Of a DNA stretch of 13,521 nucleotides, positions 1 to 8,151 are shown one piece after another. The position numbers and the translations under genes were made by a program. The notes under the pieces were generated by a model. That model worked only from the letters and a program-made list of their open reading frames with translations, did no database searches and had not been told where the DNA came from. Origin of the DNA: Methylococcaceae bacterium (GTDB lineage: Bacteria; Pseudomonadota; Gammaproteobacteria; Methylococcales; Methylococcaceae); contig SXQV01000055.1 in NCBI GenBank assembly GCA_005792805.1, positions 1 to 13,521 of the forward strand, written 5' to 3'. Each line of letters opens with the position of its first letter. The first letter of the stretch is position 1.

Positions 1-122
1 AGCGGGTAATAAATCATGGGTTTGTCGTATACCGGCAGCAACTGCTTGCTGGTGACGTGGGTCAGCGGGTGCAGCCGGGTGCCGGAGCCTCCGGCCAGGA
101 TAATGCCTTTGATCGATGACAT
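1..122 (-). CDS. rfbA: Glucose-1-phosphate thymidylyltransferase, N-terminal part (runs off the left edge)
   Basis: Only the first 40 codons are inside the window. The translation begins MSSIKGIILAGGSGTRLHPL and continues through a THVTSKQLLPVYDKPMIYYPL-type segment. GGSGTRLHPLT is the nucleotide-binding loop of RfbA/RmlA sugar-nucleotide transferases, and the K of SKQLLP and the YDKPMIYYPL stretch are near-invariant in this family. The enzyme joins dTTP and glucose 1-phosphate into dTDP-glucose, the first step of the dTDP-L-rhamnose and related deoxysugar pathways. The ATG at 122-120 is preceded by GAGAGGA as a Shine-Dalgarno sequence. The gene lies 84 bases downstream of rfbB in the same direction, so the two are probably co-transcribed. 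The identification is firm although most of the protein is missing. Confidence 0.93.
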   Translation of the reverse strand, partial: MSSIKGIILAGGSGTRLHPLTHVTSKQLLPVYDKPMIYYP

Positions 123-206
123 GGGGTGCGGGTCCTCTCAATTCCGGGGGGCTGAGGCGTCGAGCTTCGGCGCTTCCTGTTGTGGTAAATCCAAAAGGTC
201 AAGGGA

Positions 207-1283
207 TCAGCTATCCCCGGCACCGAGACGTTCGCCCCGATAACTGCCATCCATGACCCGCTGCGACCATTCCTGGTTGTCCAGATACCACTGAACGGTC
301 TTGTGCAATCCCGTTTCAAAGGTTTCACTGGGCTCCCAACCCAGACGGGACTGGATCTTGGTGGCGTCGATCGCGTAACGCTGGTCATGTCCCGGACGAT
401 CCGCGACGAAAGCAATCAGATTCCGGCGGGGGCCCAGGGTGGCATCCGGCTTCAAGTCATCCAGCAGATCACAAATGGTATGCACCACTTCCAAATTGGT
501 TTTTTCGTTGTTGCCGCCAATGTTGTAAACCTCTCCCGGCGTTCCGGCGTCCAGCACCCGCTCGATGGCGCGGCAATGATCCTCGACAAACAGCCAGTCG
601 CGGATGTTGGAGCCGGTACCATAGACCGGTAACGGTTTGCCGTGCAGCGCGTTATGGATGATCAGTGGAATCAGCTTTTCGGGGAACTGGTACGGCCCGT
701 AATTGTTCGAGCAGTTGGTGGTCAGTACCGGCATCCCATAGGTATGGAAGTAGGCGCGGACCAAGTGATCGGAACTGGCCTTGGAGGCTGAATAGGGCGA
801 GTTCGGCTGATACGGTGTGGATTCGGTGAATTTGCCGGTGGGACCGAGGCTGCCGTAAACCTCATCGGTCGACACATGCAGAAAGCGGAAATTGCGCTGT
901 TCGGCCTCCGGCAGGCCCCGCCAGTATTTCCGGGCAGATTCCAGCAGTTGGAAGGTGCCGAGGATATTAGTCTGGATGAACGCTTCCGGTGAGTCGATAG
1001 ACCGGTCGACGTGGCTCTCGGCAGCAAAGTTGACGATGGCCACCGGTGCATGGCGAAGCAGCAGATAATCCACCAGCGCACTATCACCAATCGAACCCAG
1101 CACAAAACTGTGGTTCGGGTCGTCTTCGATGCAATCGAGCGTATCCAGATTGCCGGCATAAGTCAGTGCGTCGAGGTTGATCACCTCGCAATCCCCACGC
1201 TGGATTTGCCGAATCACGAAATTACCGCCAATGAAGCCGGCACCGCCGGTGACGAGGATCGTTCTTTTGCTGTGTGTACTCAT
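207..1283 (-). CDS. rfbB: dTDP-glucose 4,6-dehydratase
   Basis: This 358-residue protein is full length for RfbB/RmlB. It converts dTDP-glucose to dTDP-4-keto-6-deoxyglucose with bound NAD+, the second step toward dTDP-rhamnose and other deoxysugars of surface polysaccharides. It is a cytoplasmic extended short-chain dehydrogenase: the Rossmann motif GGAGFIGG is at residues 13-20, the dehydratase signature STDEVYG at 138-144 (Thr-Asp-Glu active-site triad), and the YxxxK pair in YSASK at 164-168. The segment TNCSNNYGPYQFPEKLIPL near 189-206 is a family hallmark. The ATG at 1283-1281 follows a purine-rich AAAGGCAGG at modest spacing and matches the usual N terminus (a short lead before TILVTGGAGFIG). 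rfbA follows directly, the common rfbBA order. No promoter is obvious upstream, where the DNA looks degraded. Confidence 0.96.
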   Translation of the reverse strand: MSTHSKRTILVTGGAGFIGGNFVIRQIQRGDCEVINLDALTYAGNLDTLDCIEDDPNHSFVLGSIGDSALVDYLLLRHAPVAIVNFAAESHVDRSIDSPEAFIQTNILGTFQLLESARKYWRGLPEAEQRNFRFLHVSTDEVYGSLGPTGKFTESTPYQPNSPYSASKASSDHLVRAYFHTYGMPVLTTNCSNNYGPYQFPEKLIPLIIHNALHGKPLPVYGTGSNIRDWLFVEDHCRAIERVLDAGTPGEVYNIGGNNEKTNLEVVHTICDLLDDLKPDATLGPRRNLIAFVADRPGHDQRYAIDATKIQSRLGWEPSETFETGLHKTVQWYLDNQEWSQRVMDGSYRGERLGAGDS

Positions 1284-1621
1284 TAAGAAGGCCTGCCTTT
1301 GCGTTACATCGTTCCTTTCGATGGACTGTAGCCGAGAGTCCGGAGACCAATCCTTCGAGGTTCGCTGATGTTCGTTTCGTCTATTTAAATCAGGGAGGTC
1401 GGACTGCGATGGATCTCAGTGAACAATCCAAAAATTGGGTAACGCATCAGGGGCATTTGCATGAAGCATCCAGTTGTAGCTGGCAGCGTGTACGCCCTGT
1501 CCCTACCGACGCGGGATTCTACCGTATATCAGATGGGGATGATTGGCTTCGGCCCCGGCGAAATGGGTCGCAAGACGGCTAGACACCTAGTCTTACAGCG
1601 CATTTAGGACCCCTCTCATGA
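1284..1621. other. Intergenic stretch without a convincing gene
   Basis: About 340 bases between rfbB and the IS remnant. On the plus strand a 57-codon frame (1409-1582) starts 9 bases after a good GGGAGGT ribosome site, but its product resembles nothing I know and has no domain features. In another frame, 1533-1607 reads MGMIGFGPGEMGRKTARHL then a stop. This resembles the N-terminal nucleotide-binding turn of 6-phosphogluconate dehydrogenase-type proteins (GMIGLGRMG...), with two extra residues, and may be a gene fossil. The region should also contain the minus-strand promoter of rfbBA, but no clear -35/-10 pair stands out. Confidence 0.4.
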
Positions 1622-1864
1622 AATTTTCGCCTGGTCAAAATGCACTGGCCAATTGCCGAATCTCATTGGCTTTACTGAGTTCACGGACTTCCCGCTCCAG
1701 ATCGTGGATCCATTTGTGCTTCACCGTGTGGTGCCACTTGCATTGGCCTGTGTCCCGTTCGTGCCGGCGCACCCAGCGCCTGAGTGTTTGGCAGAAATTT
1801 TGAGGATTTCTGCATGACTCACTTCTCTCAAGTGAGGGAGCCTGCATAATCCCGGACCGGTTCA
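1622..1864 (-). pseudogene. Decayed remnant of an IS3-family insertion sequence (one end plus orfA fragment)
   Basis: Reading the minus strand from 1864, the DNA starts TGAACCGGTCCGGG, which resembles the terminal inverted repeat of many IS3-family elements (TGAACCGCCCCGGG type). The frame that follows contains LRRWVRRHERDTGQ and IHDLEREVRELSKANEIRQ-LASAF. These match the helix-turn-helix end and the leucine-zipper segment (typically IKELEREVRELRRANEIL..ASAFF) of the small transposase protein OrfA. The usual N-terminal half of OrfA is missing between the IS end and the LRRWVRR segment, which implies an internal deletion. At ASAF the frame stops; adding bases to the T run would restore F-DQAKIS, which matches the expected FAQAELD, so there is also a frameshift. 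There is no OrfB and no second terminal repeat, so the element is dead. The exact left limit is uncertain. Confidence 0.75.
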
Positions 1865-1878
1865 TATTGATCCATGTC

Positions 1879-1907
1879 TTGAACCGTAACCTAATGACAG
1901 GTGTAAT
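1879..1907 (+). promoter_or_regulatory. Sigma70-type promoter for the cytochrome-like gene
   Basis: TTGAAC at 1879-1884 and TGTAAT at 1902-1907 are separated by exactly 17 bases and match the -35 and -10 consensus at 4 and 5 of 6 positions. The start codon at 1949 follows after a short leader, with an AGGAG ribosome site at 1934-1938. The promoter begins only 15 bases from the end of the IS remnant. It is predicted by pattern only. Confidence 0.6.
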
Positions 1908-1948
1908 AAGCCTGAACTATCGATTATCACTTTAGGAGACTCCGATCC

Positions 1949-2692
1949 ATGATCCAAGATACAACCCTCGCCAAGTTGCCCGCCAGCTACAGGGTCCTGT
2001 TTACCGGCTTTTTGCTGGTTATTGGTGTGGGACTGCTGATGGCCGGATTTCAGATCATGGAAACCCATGGCAAGGCTGACGGTAAGCCGGGCTTGTCTTA
2101 TAACGACATTGTTTACAGCTATTACGGTAATCGGAGCGGCTCCAAGCTGGAGTCAATGCTGAATGGTCAGATGAAACCCATGGCACCGGATGAAGTGCGC
2201 TTTCGCCTGATCCAATGGACCCGTGACGGTGCCAGCATCAAGGACTGGAACTCGGAAATCCAGCCTATCATGGCTCAGCATTGCGTCTCCTGCCATGGTC
2301 CCGGTGCTTCACTCCCTGACTTCAGTCAGTTCGAAGGTGTCAAGAAAGTAGCCGAAGTGGATGAAGGCGAGAGCATTGCCACATTGACTCGGGTTTCGCA
2401 TATTCATCTGTTCGGCATTGCCTTCATCTTCCTGTTTGTCGGCTGGATTTTTGCCATGGCGCAATACCCGCAAAAATGGAAGTTGATACTCATCGCCACC
2501 CCCTTCGCCTTCCTGATTTTGGACGTACTGTCGTGGTGGTTGACGAAATACATACCGGCGTTCGCCTGGCTGACGATGTTTGGGGGATTTGGCTACAGTC
2601 TGGCCTCGACCATCATGATCTTTACCTCGCTCGTACAAATGTGGACACCGGAAAGCAAGTGGCCCATGCGCTGGATTCGACGGGCAAAATAA
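1949..2692 (+). CDS. Membrane-anchored monoheme cytochrome c-like protein
   Basis: This 247-residue protein has one heme c attachment motif, CVSCH, at residues 112-116. A transmembrane helix at about 14-36 precedes it, and three more follow at roughly 152-172, 177-199 and 203-231. With the first helix inserted, the 40-150 segment carrying the heme would face the periplasm. The sequence just before the motif, EIQPIMAQHCVSCHGPGA, is typical of small cytochromes of the type found fused to membrane proteins in chemolithotrophs and methylotrophs. The last three helices are hydrophobic and aromatic, with two histidines (His151, His153) at the start of the second helix. I cannot name the family or its electron donor and acceptor. 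Start choice is supported by AGGAG at 1934-1938. The gene stands alone with its own promoter and converges with tldE. A role in periplasmic electron transfer is inference. Confidence 0.85.
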   Translation: MIQDTTLAKLPASYRVLFTGFLLVIGVGLLMAGFQIMETHGKADGKPGLSYNDIVYSYYGNRSGSKLESMLNGQMKPMAPDEVRFRLIQWTRDGASIKDWNSEIQPIMAQHCVSCHGPGASLPDFSQFEGVKKVAEVDEGESIATLTRVSHIHLFGIAFIFLFVGWIFAMAQYPQKWKLILIATPFAFLILDVLSWWLTKYIPAFAWLTMFGGFGYSLASTIMIFTSLVQMWTPESKWPMRWIRRAK

Positions 2693-2709
2693 CGCAATCA
2701 ACTGGCTGA

Positions 2710-2733
2710 CCAGGCGGCGACTACGCGGCCTGG
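2710..2733. terminator. Hairpin between two convergent genes, possible bidirectional terminator
   Basis: CCAGGC (2710-2715) pairs with GCCTGG (2728-2733), and the inner GCG/CGC (2717-2719 with 2724-2726) also pairs around an ACTA loop, leaving a single G-G mismatch. It lies in the 57-base gap between the stop codons of the cytochrome gene and tldE. There is no run of T on either side, so intrinsic termination is uncertain. Confidence 0.45.
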
Positions 2734-2749
2734 CAGGACTGACGGTCTG

Positions 2750-4102
2750 CTAGAGGGTGAAGCGGAATTCGCGCACCAGCATCCCCGGCACCGTGCTACC
2801 TCCCAGAGCGCGCTGGCTATAGGTGTCGGTTTCCATCAGGACACTTGCCGTCTTCGTGATCGACTCCAACTCCGAACCGAAAACCCGATAAAGGCTTTCA
2901 TCAAAACGCAAGTCTCTGATCGGCGAGACAATCTCGCCATTTTCCACCCAGAAACAAGCATAGCGTGTCATCCCGGTGATGCGCGCGTTCACTAAATCAC
3001 TCCAATTGAGATAATGCAGATTACTGATGTAGATGCCGGTCCCCAGCGAGGCCAGGATGGCCGCATCGTCGAGCTCTCCCGTCGCCATTTCGGGAGAGCG
3101 CAGACCCTCACCGGATTCCGCGCCGTTGCCGCTCACGCCATATTCACGCGCCGTTCGTGAACTGATCAGCAGATTTCTGACCACGCCATGCTCAATCACG
3201 CTCAGCCGCTCAGGCGCAATTTCTCCTTGGCTATTGAAACGGGGCGTCAGTCCCGCATTGAAATTTTCTTCGAGACTGAAGAGTGGTGATAGCTGGCGTT
3301 CGCCCTCAATCAAGTGTTTGAGAGCGGAATCACCTTTTTTCCATGCCCCATAACCAACCCCGCCCCAGGAAAACAGACTGAGCAGTGCCTCTACCGCCGC
3401 TGGCGCAAAAAACACCCGGTAATGGCCCGGCGACAATTCCCGGCTGTCACGCTTCAGCAGATCCAGCTGCTTCAGGCTGTCCCTGACGGACTGCTCAAAC
3501 CCGGCAACTTCCCACTCTGTTCCCGCATACAAGCCTTTGACGGCTTTGTTTTCGCCAGAACCATTCACCGTAAACAAGGAATAATCGAGGAAAAAGCTCT
3601 CGGTCGAAAATACATGGCGCAGGCCCTCCGAATTACGGATAGCGCGCAGCTGGGGCCCACCGGCATAGAGCCCCGTGAAATCGGCACTGGCAGTATGCTT
3701 TGTCACCTGTCCAAGCAGTGCCTCAAGCTGTGGCAGCCTGCCGGCATGATGCAGCTGACTGTGGCCCTGATTTTCGGGGGGAATCAGGAAAGGGTCTTCG
3801 GGAAGATGCTTGACTTCGTCTCTTGCACGCGTCAACAGAGACAGCGCGGTGGCCGCATCCTGCCGATCCTCTCCAGTTGAGTCGAAGGTATAAACAATGC
3901 GCCGCCCGACAGACTGGAAGCGCAAACTCAACCGCGCTTGCTTCACGTCTGTGGATTGTCGAACCCCGGAATTGTTGAAGCGAACATACATTTGCTCTTC
4001 GGCAGCCAGGTTCAACGTCAGCTGCTCGCCCTCGGCCAGTGATTCAAAGCACGCTACACTCAATGTATCGAAATGCCGCAGCGTGTTTCTCTGGAAGCTC
4101 AT
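2750..4102 (-). CDS. tldE: TldE/PmbA-like subunit of a TldD/TldE metalloprotease
   Basis: The 450-residue product has the overall layout of the TldE (PmbA) family: an N-terminal beta-rich part, then a C-terminal half with the segments SPGHYRVFFAPAAVEALL (about 226-243) and FNAGLTPRFNSQGEIAPERLSVIEHGVVRNLLISSRTARE (about 283-322). It also carries a glycine-rich AILASLGTGIYISNLHYLNWSDLVNARITGMTR block near 358-390. It lacks the HExxxH motif that its neighbour has, which fits the non-catalytic partner subunit. In characterised bacteria TldD and TldE form a heterodimeric protease that degrades unfolded peptides and can mature peptide antibiotics such as microcin B17. The ATG overlaps the tldD stop codon by four bases (4099-4102), which indicates translational coupling. 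The pair is divergent from the E. coli proteins, so the specific substrate is unknown. Confidence 0.85.
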   Translation of the reverse strand: MSFQRNTLRHFDTLSVACFESLAEGEQLTLNLAAEEQMYVRFNNSGVRQSTDVKQARLSLRFQSVGRRIVYTFDSTGEDRQDAATALSLLTRARDEVKHLPEDPFLIPPENQGHSQLHHAGRLPQLEALLGQVTKHTASADFTGLYAGGPQLRAIRNSEGLRHVFSTESFFLDYSLFTVNGSGENKAVKGLYAGTEWEVAGFEQSVRDSLKQLDLLKRDSRELSPGHYRVFFAPAAVEALLSLFSWGGVGYGAWKKGDSALKHLIEGERQLSPLFSLEENFNAGLTPRFNSQGEIAPERLSVIEHGVVRNLLISSRTAREYGVSGNGAESGEGLRSPEMATGELDDAAILASLGTGIYISNLHYLNWSDLVNARITGMTRYACFWVENGEIVSPIRDLRFDESLYRVFGSELESITKTASVLMETDTYSQRALGGSTVPGMLVREFRFTL

Positions 4103-5571
4103 GCCTCACCCCCAAACACCTGCACCGAACGAAACAGGCAGGCGGGGGAGGCATGGCCCACACGAATCATCTGATTGGGTTCCCCTTTGCCACAATAAGG
4201 TGTCCCGAAGACCCGAAAGGTTTCGGCATTTCCGACAGCGGCCAGAGAATGCCAGAACGGGACAGTCACGCCCCGGTAATTGGGGTTCTTGAGCACCCGA
4301 GTCAGCCGGCCATCCTCGATCAGGCGGGCATATTCGCATCCGAACTGAAATTTGTTGCGATAGTCATCAATAGACCAGGAGCGGTTGGCTTCCATATAAA
4401 TACCGCGCTGGACGGAACCAATCATGGCGTCAAGACCGGCGGCACCGGGCTCCAGATTGATGTTGCCCATGCGGTCGATGGGCGCACGATTCCAGCTGGC
4501 TGACCGGAAGTTGGCAACGCCGGGCAACCCCAGGCGGGCCTGGCTTTCCAAACCGCCCAGTCCGCGCAGGAGCATGCCATCCTTGATCAACCATTCCCGG
4601 CGGGCCGTTGCGCCCCCATCATCGAACGCATAGGACGCGAATTCTCCCGCCCGCGTCGGATCAAAGCTGACATTCATCAGTGGACTGCCATACTGCAAGC
4701 GACCAAAATCATCCGGCCTGATGAAACTCCAACCCGCATAGTTTCGCTCGTCGCCCAGAATACGATCCAGTTCCAGCGGGTGGCCAATAGATTCATGAAT
4801 TTGCAGCAGCATCTGGTCCGGGGCCAGAATGAGATCCATGATCCCGTCTGGACAATTTTCGGCCCGTAGCAGTGCCAAGGCCTCGTTACCCACCCGCTCG
4901 CATTCGCTCATCAGCCCGCTCCAGTCAAACGCTTCCAGTCCTCCCTGCCCACAGCGGGCGGTGGGTCCGTTCAGCGAACGATGCTGGGTTTCACTGCCGT
5001 CCTGTGCGATAGCCCCAAAGTGCTGGCCGGTCATCAGGGCATGCTGGGTAACATCGCTTCCATTACTGGACACGTAACTCATCCACGTCTCAACAAAGGT
5101 GGCTTCGGCCATGGCCGTCACGATTTTGTCGGAGACTTTGAGCCGGCGGGTAGCCTCAATCAGCCGGTCGGTGAATTCGGCCAATCCGACCGAATCCAGC
5201 GAGATCTCCGAAGCGATACGATAGCTACCCAGGGCGGGTGGATGTTGTTCCGGAGATGAATCGAATAACTTCAGGTGGGCGGCAGATCGGGCATTAAGCG
5301 CCGCCCGGTGCGCCGCCTGCTGAAGACCCGCCCTGGACAGATTGCTGGTCGCCGCATAAGCGATGTGTCCATCAACAAGCGCTTCGATCATCACGCCACG
5401 TTCGATGCCCACCGAATTCTGTTCTGGTCGGCCATTGCGCGCGGTGCGGCGGTGCGTATTTTCCTGGACAAAACGAATCGCCAGCCAATCGGCTTCACCC
5501 CGTATCCAGTTGAGGGCAACGAGAGGATCAAAGCGGGTGAATTCGGGGTGGAGCGCAAGACTGACAGGCAT
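4099..5571 (-). CDS. tldD: TldD-like metalloprotease, catalytic subunit
   Basis: This 490-residue protein has the zinc motif HExxxH as HESIGH at residues 259-264, followed by PLELDRILGDERNYAGWSF. A conserved cysteine lies near the C terminus in GTPYCGKGEPNQ (Cys460). In E. coli TldD the zinc is held by two His and one Cys in the same relative places, so the active site looks intact. The length agrees with the family (about 480 residues). It should act in the cytoplasm with the TldE-like protein encoded directly downstream by an overlapping gene. The N-terminal ATG at 5571-5569 has no strong Shine-Dalgarno sequence, and an upstream start is not evident. The 170 bases between this gene and the L,D-transpeptidase gene contain a strong hairpin, so tldDE may have its own promoter. 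The peptide substrate cannot be read from the sequence. Confidence 0.9.
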   Translation of the reverse strand: MPVSLALHPEFTRFDPLVALNWIRGEADWLAIRFVQENTHRRTARNGRPEQNSVGIERGVMIEALVDGHIAYAATSNLSRAGLQQAAHRAALNARSAAHLKLFDSSPEQHPPALGSYRIASEISLDSVGLAEFTDRLIEATRRLKVSDKIVTAMAEATFVETWMSYVSSNGSDVTQHALMTGQHFGAIAQDGSETQHRSLNGPTARCGQGGLEAFDWSGLMSECERVGNEALALLRAENCPDGIMDLILAPDQMLLQIHESIGHPLELDRILGDERNYAGWSFIRPDDFGRLQYGSPLMNVSFDPTRAGEFASYAFDDGGATARREWLIKDGMLLRGLGGLESQARLGLPGVANFRSASWNRAPIDRMGNINLEPGAAGLDAMIGSVQRGIYMEANRSWSIDDYRNKFQFGCEYARLIEDGRLTRVLKNPNYRGVTVPFWHSLAAVGNAETFRVFGTPYCGKGEPNQMIRVGHASPACLFRSVQVFGGEA

Positions 5572-5699
5572 AGAGGTTAGCTCTGAGAGGCAATCAAATC
5601 GGCGGGGCTTTGTAACCCGCTGGAATCCTGTTTGCTCGCCAGCGCCAAGCTGAGTTTGCTGGGCGATGCGATGGGTTCAACAGTAACGGCGGCCCCCTC

Positions 5700-5726
5700 C
5701 CCTGTGGCGGAATGGCGGCCACAGGG
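5700..5726. terminator. Strong hairpin downstream of the L,D-transpeptidase gene
   Basis: CCCTGTGGC (5700-5708) and GCCACAGGG (5718-5726) form a perfect 9-base-pair stem with a 9-base loop, 15 bases past the stop codon at 5742-5744 on the minus strand. No T run follows, so it may act as a weak or factor-assisted terminator, or as an RNA 3'-end stabiliser. Confidence 0.5.
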
Positions 5727-5741
5727 TAACGAGCTGACTGA

Positions 5742-6596
5742 TTAGTTGGCCGGACGGTAAAGAGGATGCAGCATCGTACTATGCGCCAGTTTTACCGGGG
5801 GTTTTGCTCCGGTGATGGCAAAGACCTCACGGGTGATTCGGTCATAAAGCTCAGCGGTCCACACAGGCAAACTCGGATGGCTGGTATCCAGCGGTCGCAG
5901 CCTGGGATCGCTGGGGGAAATGACCACCTTGATGTTATTGGTCCCAACATGCGCCGCGAGCACGAACAATTCTTCGATAGCCGCGTCACCCATTGCCAAA
6001 CAGCCCGCTGAAACATTTTTCCCGTGGATAAAGATGTCCCCCCCCAGATCTTGCCGCCCATCATATTCCGCATGATTGAGGTCGAATTCATTGGGATAAT
6101 CCACCTTCATCGACAGGTGATAGTTGCTATTCGGATTAAGACGCTCGATGTGATAAACCCCCTCAGGAACCTGGCGATCCCCTTGCCGCAATTTTGGGCC
6201 CCGCATCCCGCTAGCCGCCTTAATGTTGTAAGGACGAATCAGCTGGAACTTGCCGTTACTGCGAGCCCAAAGCTCCATTTTCCTTTCATCCTTGAAGGCA
6301 ATCAGCACGATTTCCCGCGGAGGGTAAGCGACACCCGCCTTACTGAAGTAAGGTTTCAACTGATCAAGGGCGTTGGGGGCAAAGGCATAAAGGGCATCGT
6401 CGACTGAGCGTGCGCCTCTGGGGAACGAATAGCGGGGAGAAATCGCCGTATCTGGCGGGATATTAAGGTATCGGCGCGGCTGCTTAACATGATCTGTCGG
6501 GGGCTGTGTCACCCTGGTTTCGCTATCGCTCGCGCAGCCAAACAGCCAGAGAGCCATTGAGAGCATAGGAAGAATCCGAAACACAGAAAGAAGCAT
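5742..6596 (-). CDS. YafK-like L,D-transpeptidase lipoprotein
   Basis: The protein has 284 residues from the chosen start. A hydrophobic N terminus ends in the lipobox LFGC (Cys21), followed by ASDSE; there is no Asp after the Cys, which fits sorting to the outer membrane. The catalytic L,D-transpeptidase (YkuD-fold) signature is IHGKNVSAGCLAMGD at about residues 190-204, with catalytic Cys199 and His191. The continuation IEELF fits the YafK (DpaA) subgroup. Proteins of this family form or cleave bonds at meso-diaminopimelate in peptidoglycan; E. coli YafK releases the Braun lipoprotein from the wall. I chose ATG 6596-6594 over the in-frame ATG at 6626 because GAGGA lies 8 bases ahead of it and the signal peptide then starts directly. 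Whether it makes or cuts crosslinks cannot be told from sequence. A 261-base gap separates it from ispG upstream. Confidence 0.87.
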   Translation of the reverse strand: MLLSVFRILPMLSMALWLFGCASDSETRVTQPPTDHVKQPRRYLNIPPDTAISPRYSFPRGARSVDDALYAFAPNALDQLKPYFSKAGVAYPPREIVLIAFKDERKMELWARSNGKFQLIRPYNIKAASGMRGPKLRQGDRQVPEGVYHIERLNPNSNYHLSMKVDYPNEFDLNHAEYDGRQDLGGDIFIHGKNVSAGCLAMGDAAIEELFVLAAHVGTNNIKVVISPSDPRLRPLDTSHPSLPVWTAELYDRITREVFAITGAKPPVKLAHSTMLHPLYRPAN

Positions 6597-6857
6597 TAGT
6601 GAGGTCCTCGTGGTCATGGTGGCCAATCCCGCTTCCAGTATTCAGACAGAGCGGGAAATTGACCAAAAGAAGATCAGTGAAAGATTGGGCGTGATTGAAC
6701 GCCGACCGGAGAGGTTGAAACGTCTGATGAATTTGATCGAGAAGGCGCCGTCGATTCGAACATTCCCACTTCAACCTCTGCCGGGCTGTGATGGGCGCGC
6801 CCTCTGCGATGGAACAATTACATGCGGGTTACTCGAACCGGGCAATAAAGTCAGACA

Positions 6858-8090
6858 TCAATTCAACACGTTTTCCTTGCGACCGTAATGACTGTCAACG
6901 TAAGTCTCAACAAGGGACTGGAACTCCTCGGCGATTCTGTCTCCTTTGAGGGTGACCGTCTTCACGCCATCTTCGTACACCGGAGCTACAGGATCCTCCC
7001 CGGTGCCCGGAAGGCTGATCCCGATATTGGAGTGCTTGCTTTCACCCGGTCCGTTGACCACGCAGCCCATCACGGCCACCTGCATATCTTCGACACCGTG
7101 ATATTGCTTCTTCCATTCCGGCATCTTGTGACGAATGTGGCTCTGAATATCCTGTGCCAGTTGCTGGAAATAGGTGCTGGTGGTACGTCCGCACCCCGGA
7201 CAGGCGGTCACCAGAGGCAGAAATGAACGCAAGCCCATCGTTTGGAGTATTTCCTGGGCCACGATAACCTCAAGCGTGCGGTCGTTGTGAACGGGCTCTG
7301 GCGTCAATGAAACGCGAATGGTGTCACCAATGCCCTGCTGCAGAAGAACCCCCAATGCCGCAGTTGAGGCCACGATCCCTTTTGATCCCATGCCGGCCTC
7401 GGTCAGGCCAAGATGCAAAGCAAAATCGCAACGGTTTGCCAGTAACTGATAGACCGCAATCAGTTCCTGCACACGGCTCAGTTTGCAGGAGATCACGATA
7501 CGGTTTTGCGGCAACCCGAGCTCCACGGCGCGGTGGGCACTCTCCAAAGCCGAGGTAATCACAGCCTCCCGCATCACGACTTCAAGCGCTTCAGGTTCAG
7601 CCAGTTGGGCGTTTTCGTCTAACAACCTCGCCAGAACGGACTGATCCAGGCTCCCCCAGTTCACACCAATCCTCACCGGCTTGTCGTAACGGCAGGCAAA
7701 TTCGATCATCTGAGCAAACTGTGGGTCACGTTTGGAGCCGCGCCCTACATTTCCGGGGTTGATGCGATATTTGCCCAGTGACTCGGCGCAAGCCGGGTAC
7801 TTTTCCAGCAATTTATGGCCGTTGAAGTGGAAGTCGCCAATAATCGGAACATGGCAACCCCTGGCATCCAGCTGCTCCCTGATATGGGGAACCGCTTCGG
7901 CAGACGCTTCGTTATTGACGGTGACCCGAACCAATTCAGATCCCGCGCGGGCCAGTTCATAGATTTGCTGGACCGTACCGACAATATCAGCCGTGTCCGT
8001 ATTGGTCATGGACTGCACAACAATGGGTGCGCCGCCGCCGATTTGAACGTTACCAACCTTAACGCCAACAGTATTTTTACGAACGATCAT
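6858..8090 (-). CDS. ispG: 4-hydroxy-3-methylbut-2-enyl diphosphate synthase (IspG/GcpE)
   Basis: This 410-residue protein is a full-length bacterial IspG. It catalyses the reductive opening of 2-C-methyl-D-erythritol 2,4-cyclodiphosphate to HMBPP, the penultimate step of the MEP route to isoprenoids, in the cytoplasm. The N terminus VGNVQIGGGAPIVVQSMTNTDT (about 12-33) is the family signature of the TIM-barrel part. The [4Fe-4S] cluster ligands are visible as CPGC (Cys297, Cys300) and GCVVNGPGE (Cys343, Glu350). NPGNVG at about 111-116 and ISCKLS at 200-205 are also typical. The ATG at 8090-8088 has only a weak ribosome site (CTCAGG). It lies 112 bases downstream of mtdA in the same direction, perhaps co-transcribed. 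Nothing unusual was seen in the coding sequence. Confidence 0.97.
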   Translation of the reverse strand: MIVRKNTVGVKVGNVQIGGGAPIVVQSMTNTDTADIVGTVQQIYELARAGSELVRVTVNNEASAEAVPHIREQLDARGCHVPIIGDFHFNGHKLLEKYPACAESLGKYRINPGNVGRGSKRDPQFAQMIEFACRYDKPVRIGVNWGSLDQSVLARLLDENAQLAEPEALEVVMREAVITSALESAHRAVELGLPQNRIVISCKLSRVQELIAVYQLLANRCDFALHLGLTEAGMGSKGIVASTAALGVLLQQGIGDTIRVSLTPEPVHNDRTLEVIVAQEILQTMGLRSFLPLVTACPGCGRTTSTYFQQLAQDIQSHIRHKMPEWKKQYHGVEDMQVAVMGCVVNGPGESKHSNIGISLPGTGEDPVAPVYEDGVKTVTLKGDRIAEEFQSLVETYVDSHYGRKENVLN

Positions 8091-8151
8091 CTTGATGAAC
8101 CTGAGGTTACATGGGAGCGAATGGCGTGGATTTTACAGCGAAAGCCATCCG

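Noticed and set aside
3314..3880. 188-codon plus-strand frame opposite tldE
   Set aside because: It lies antisense to a well-supported TldE-like gene and shows no domain of its own.
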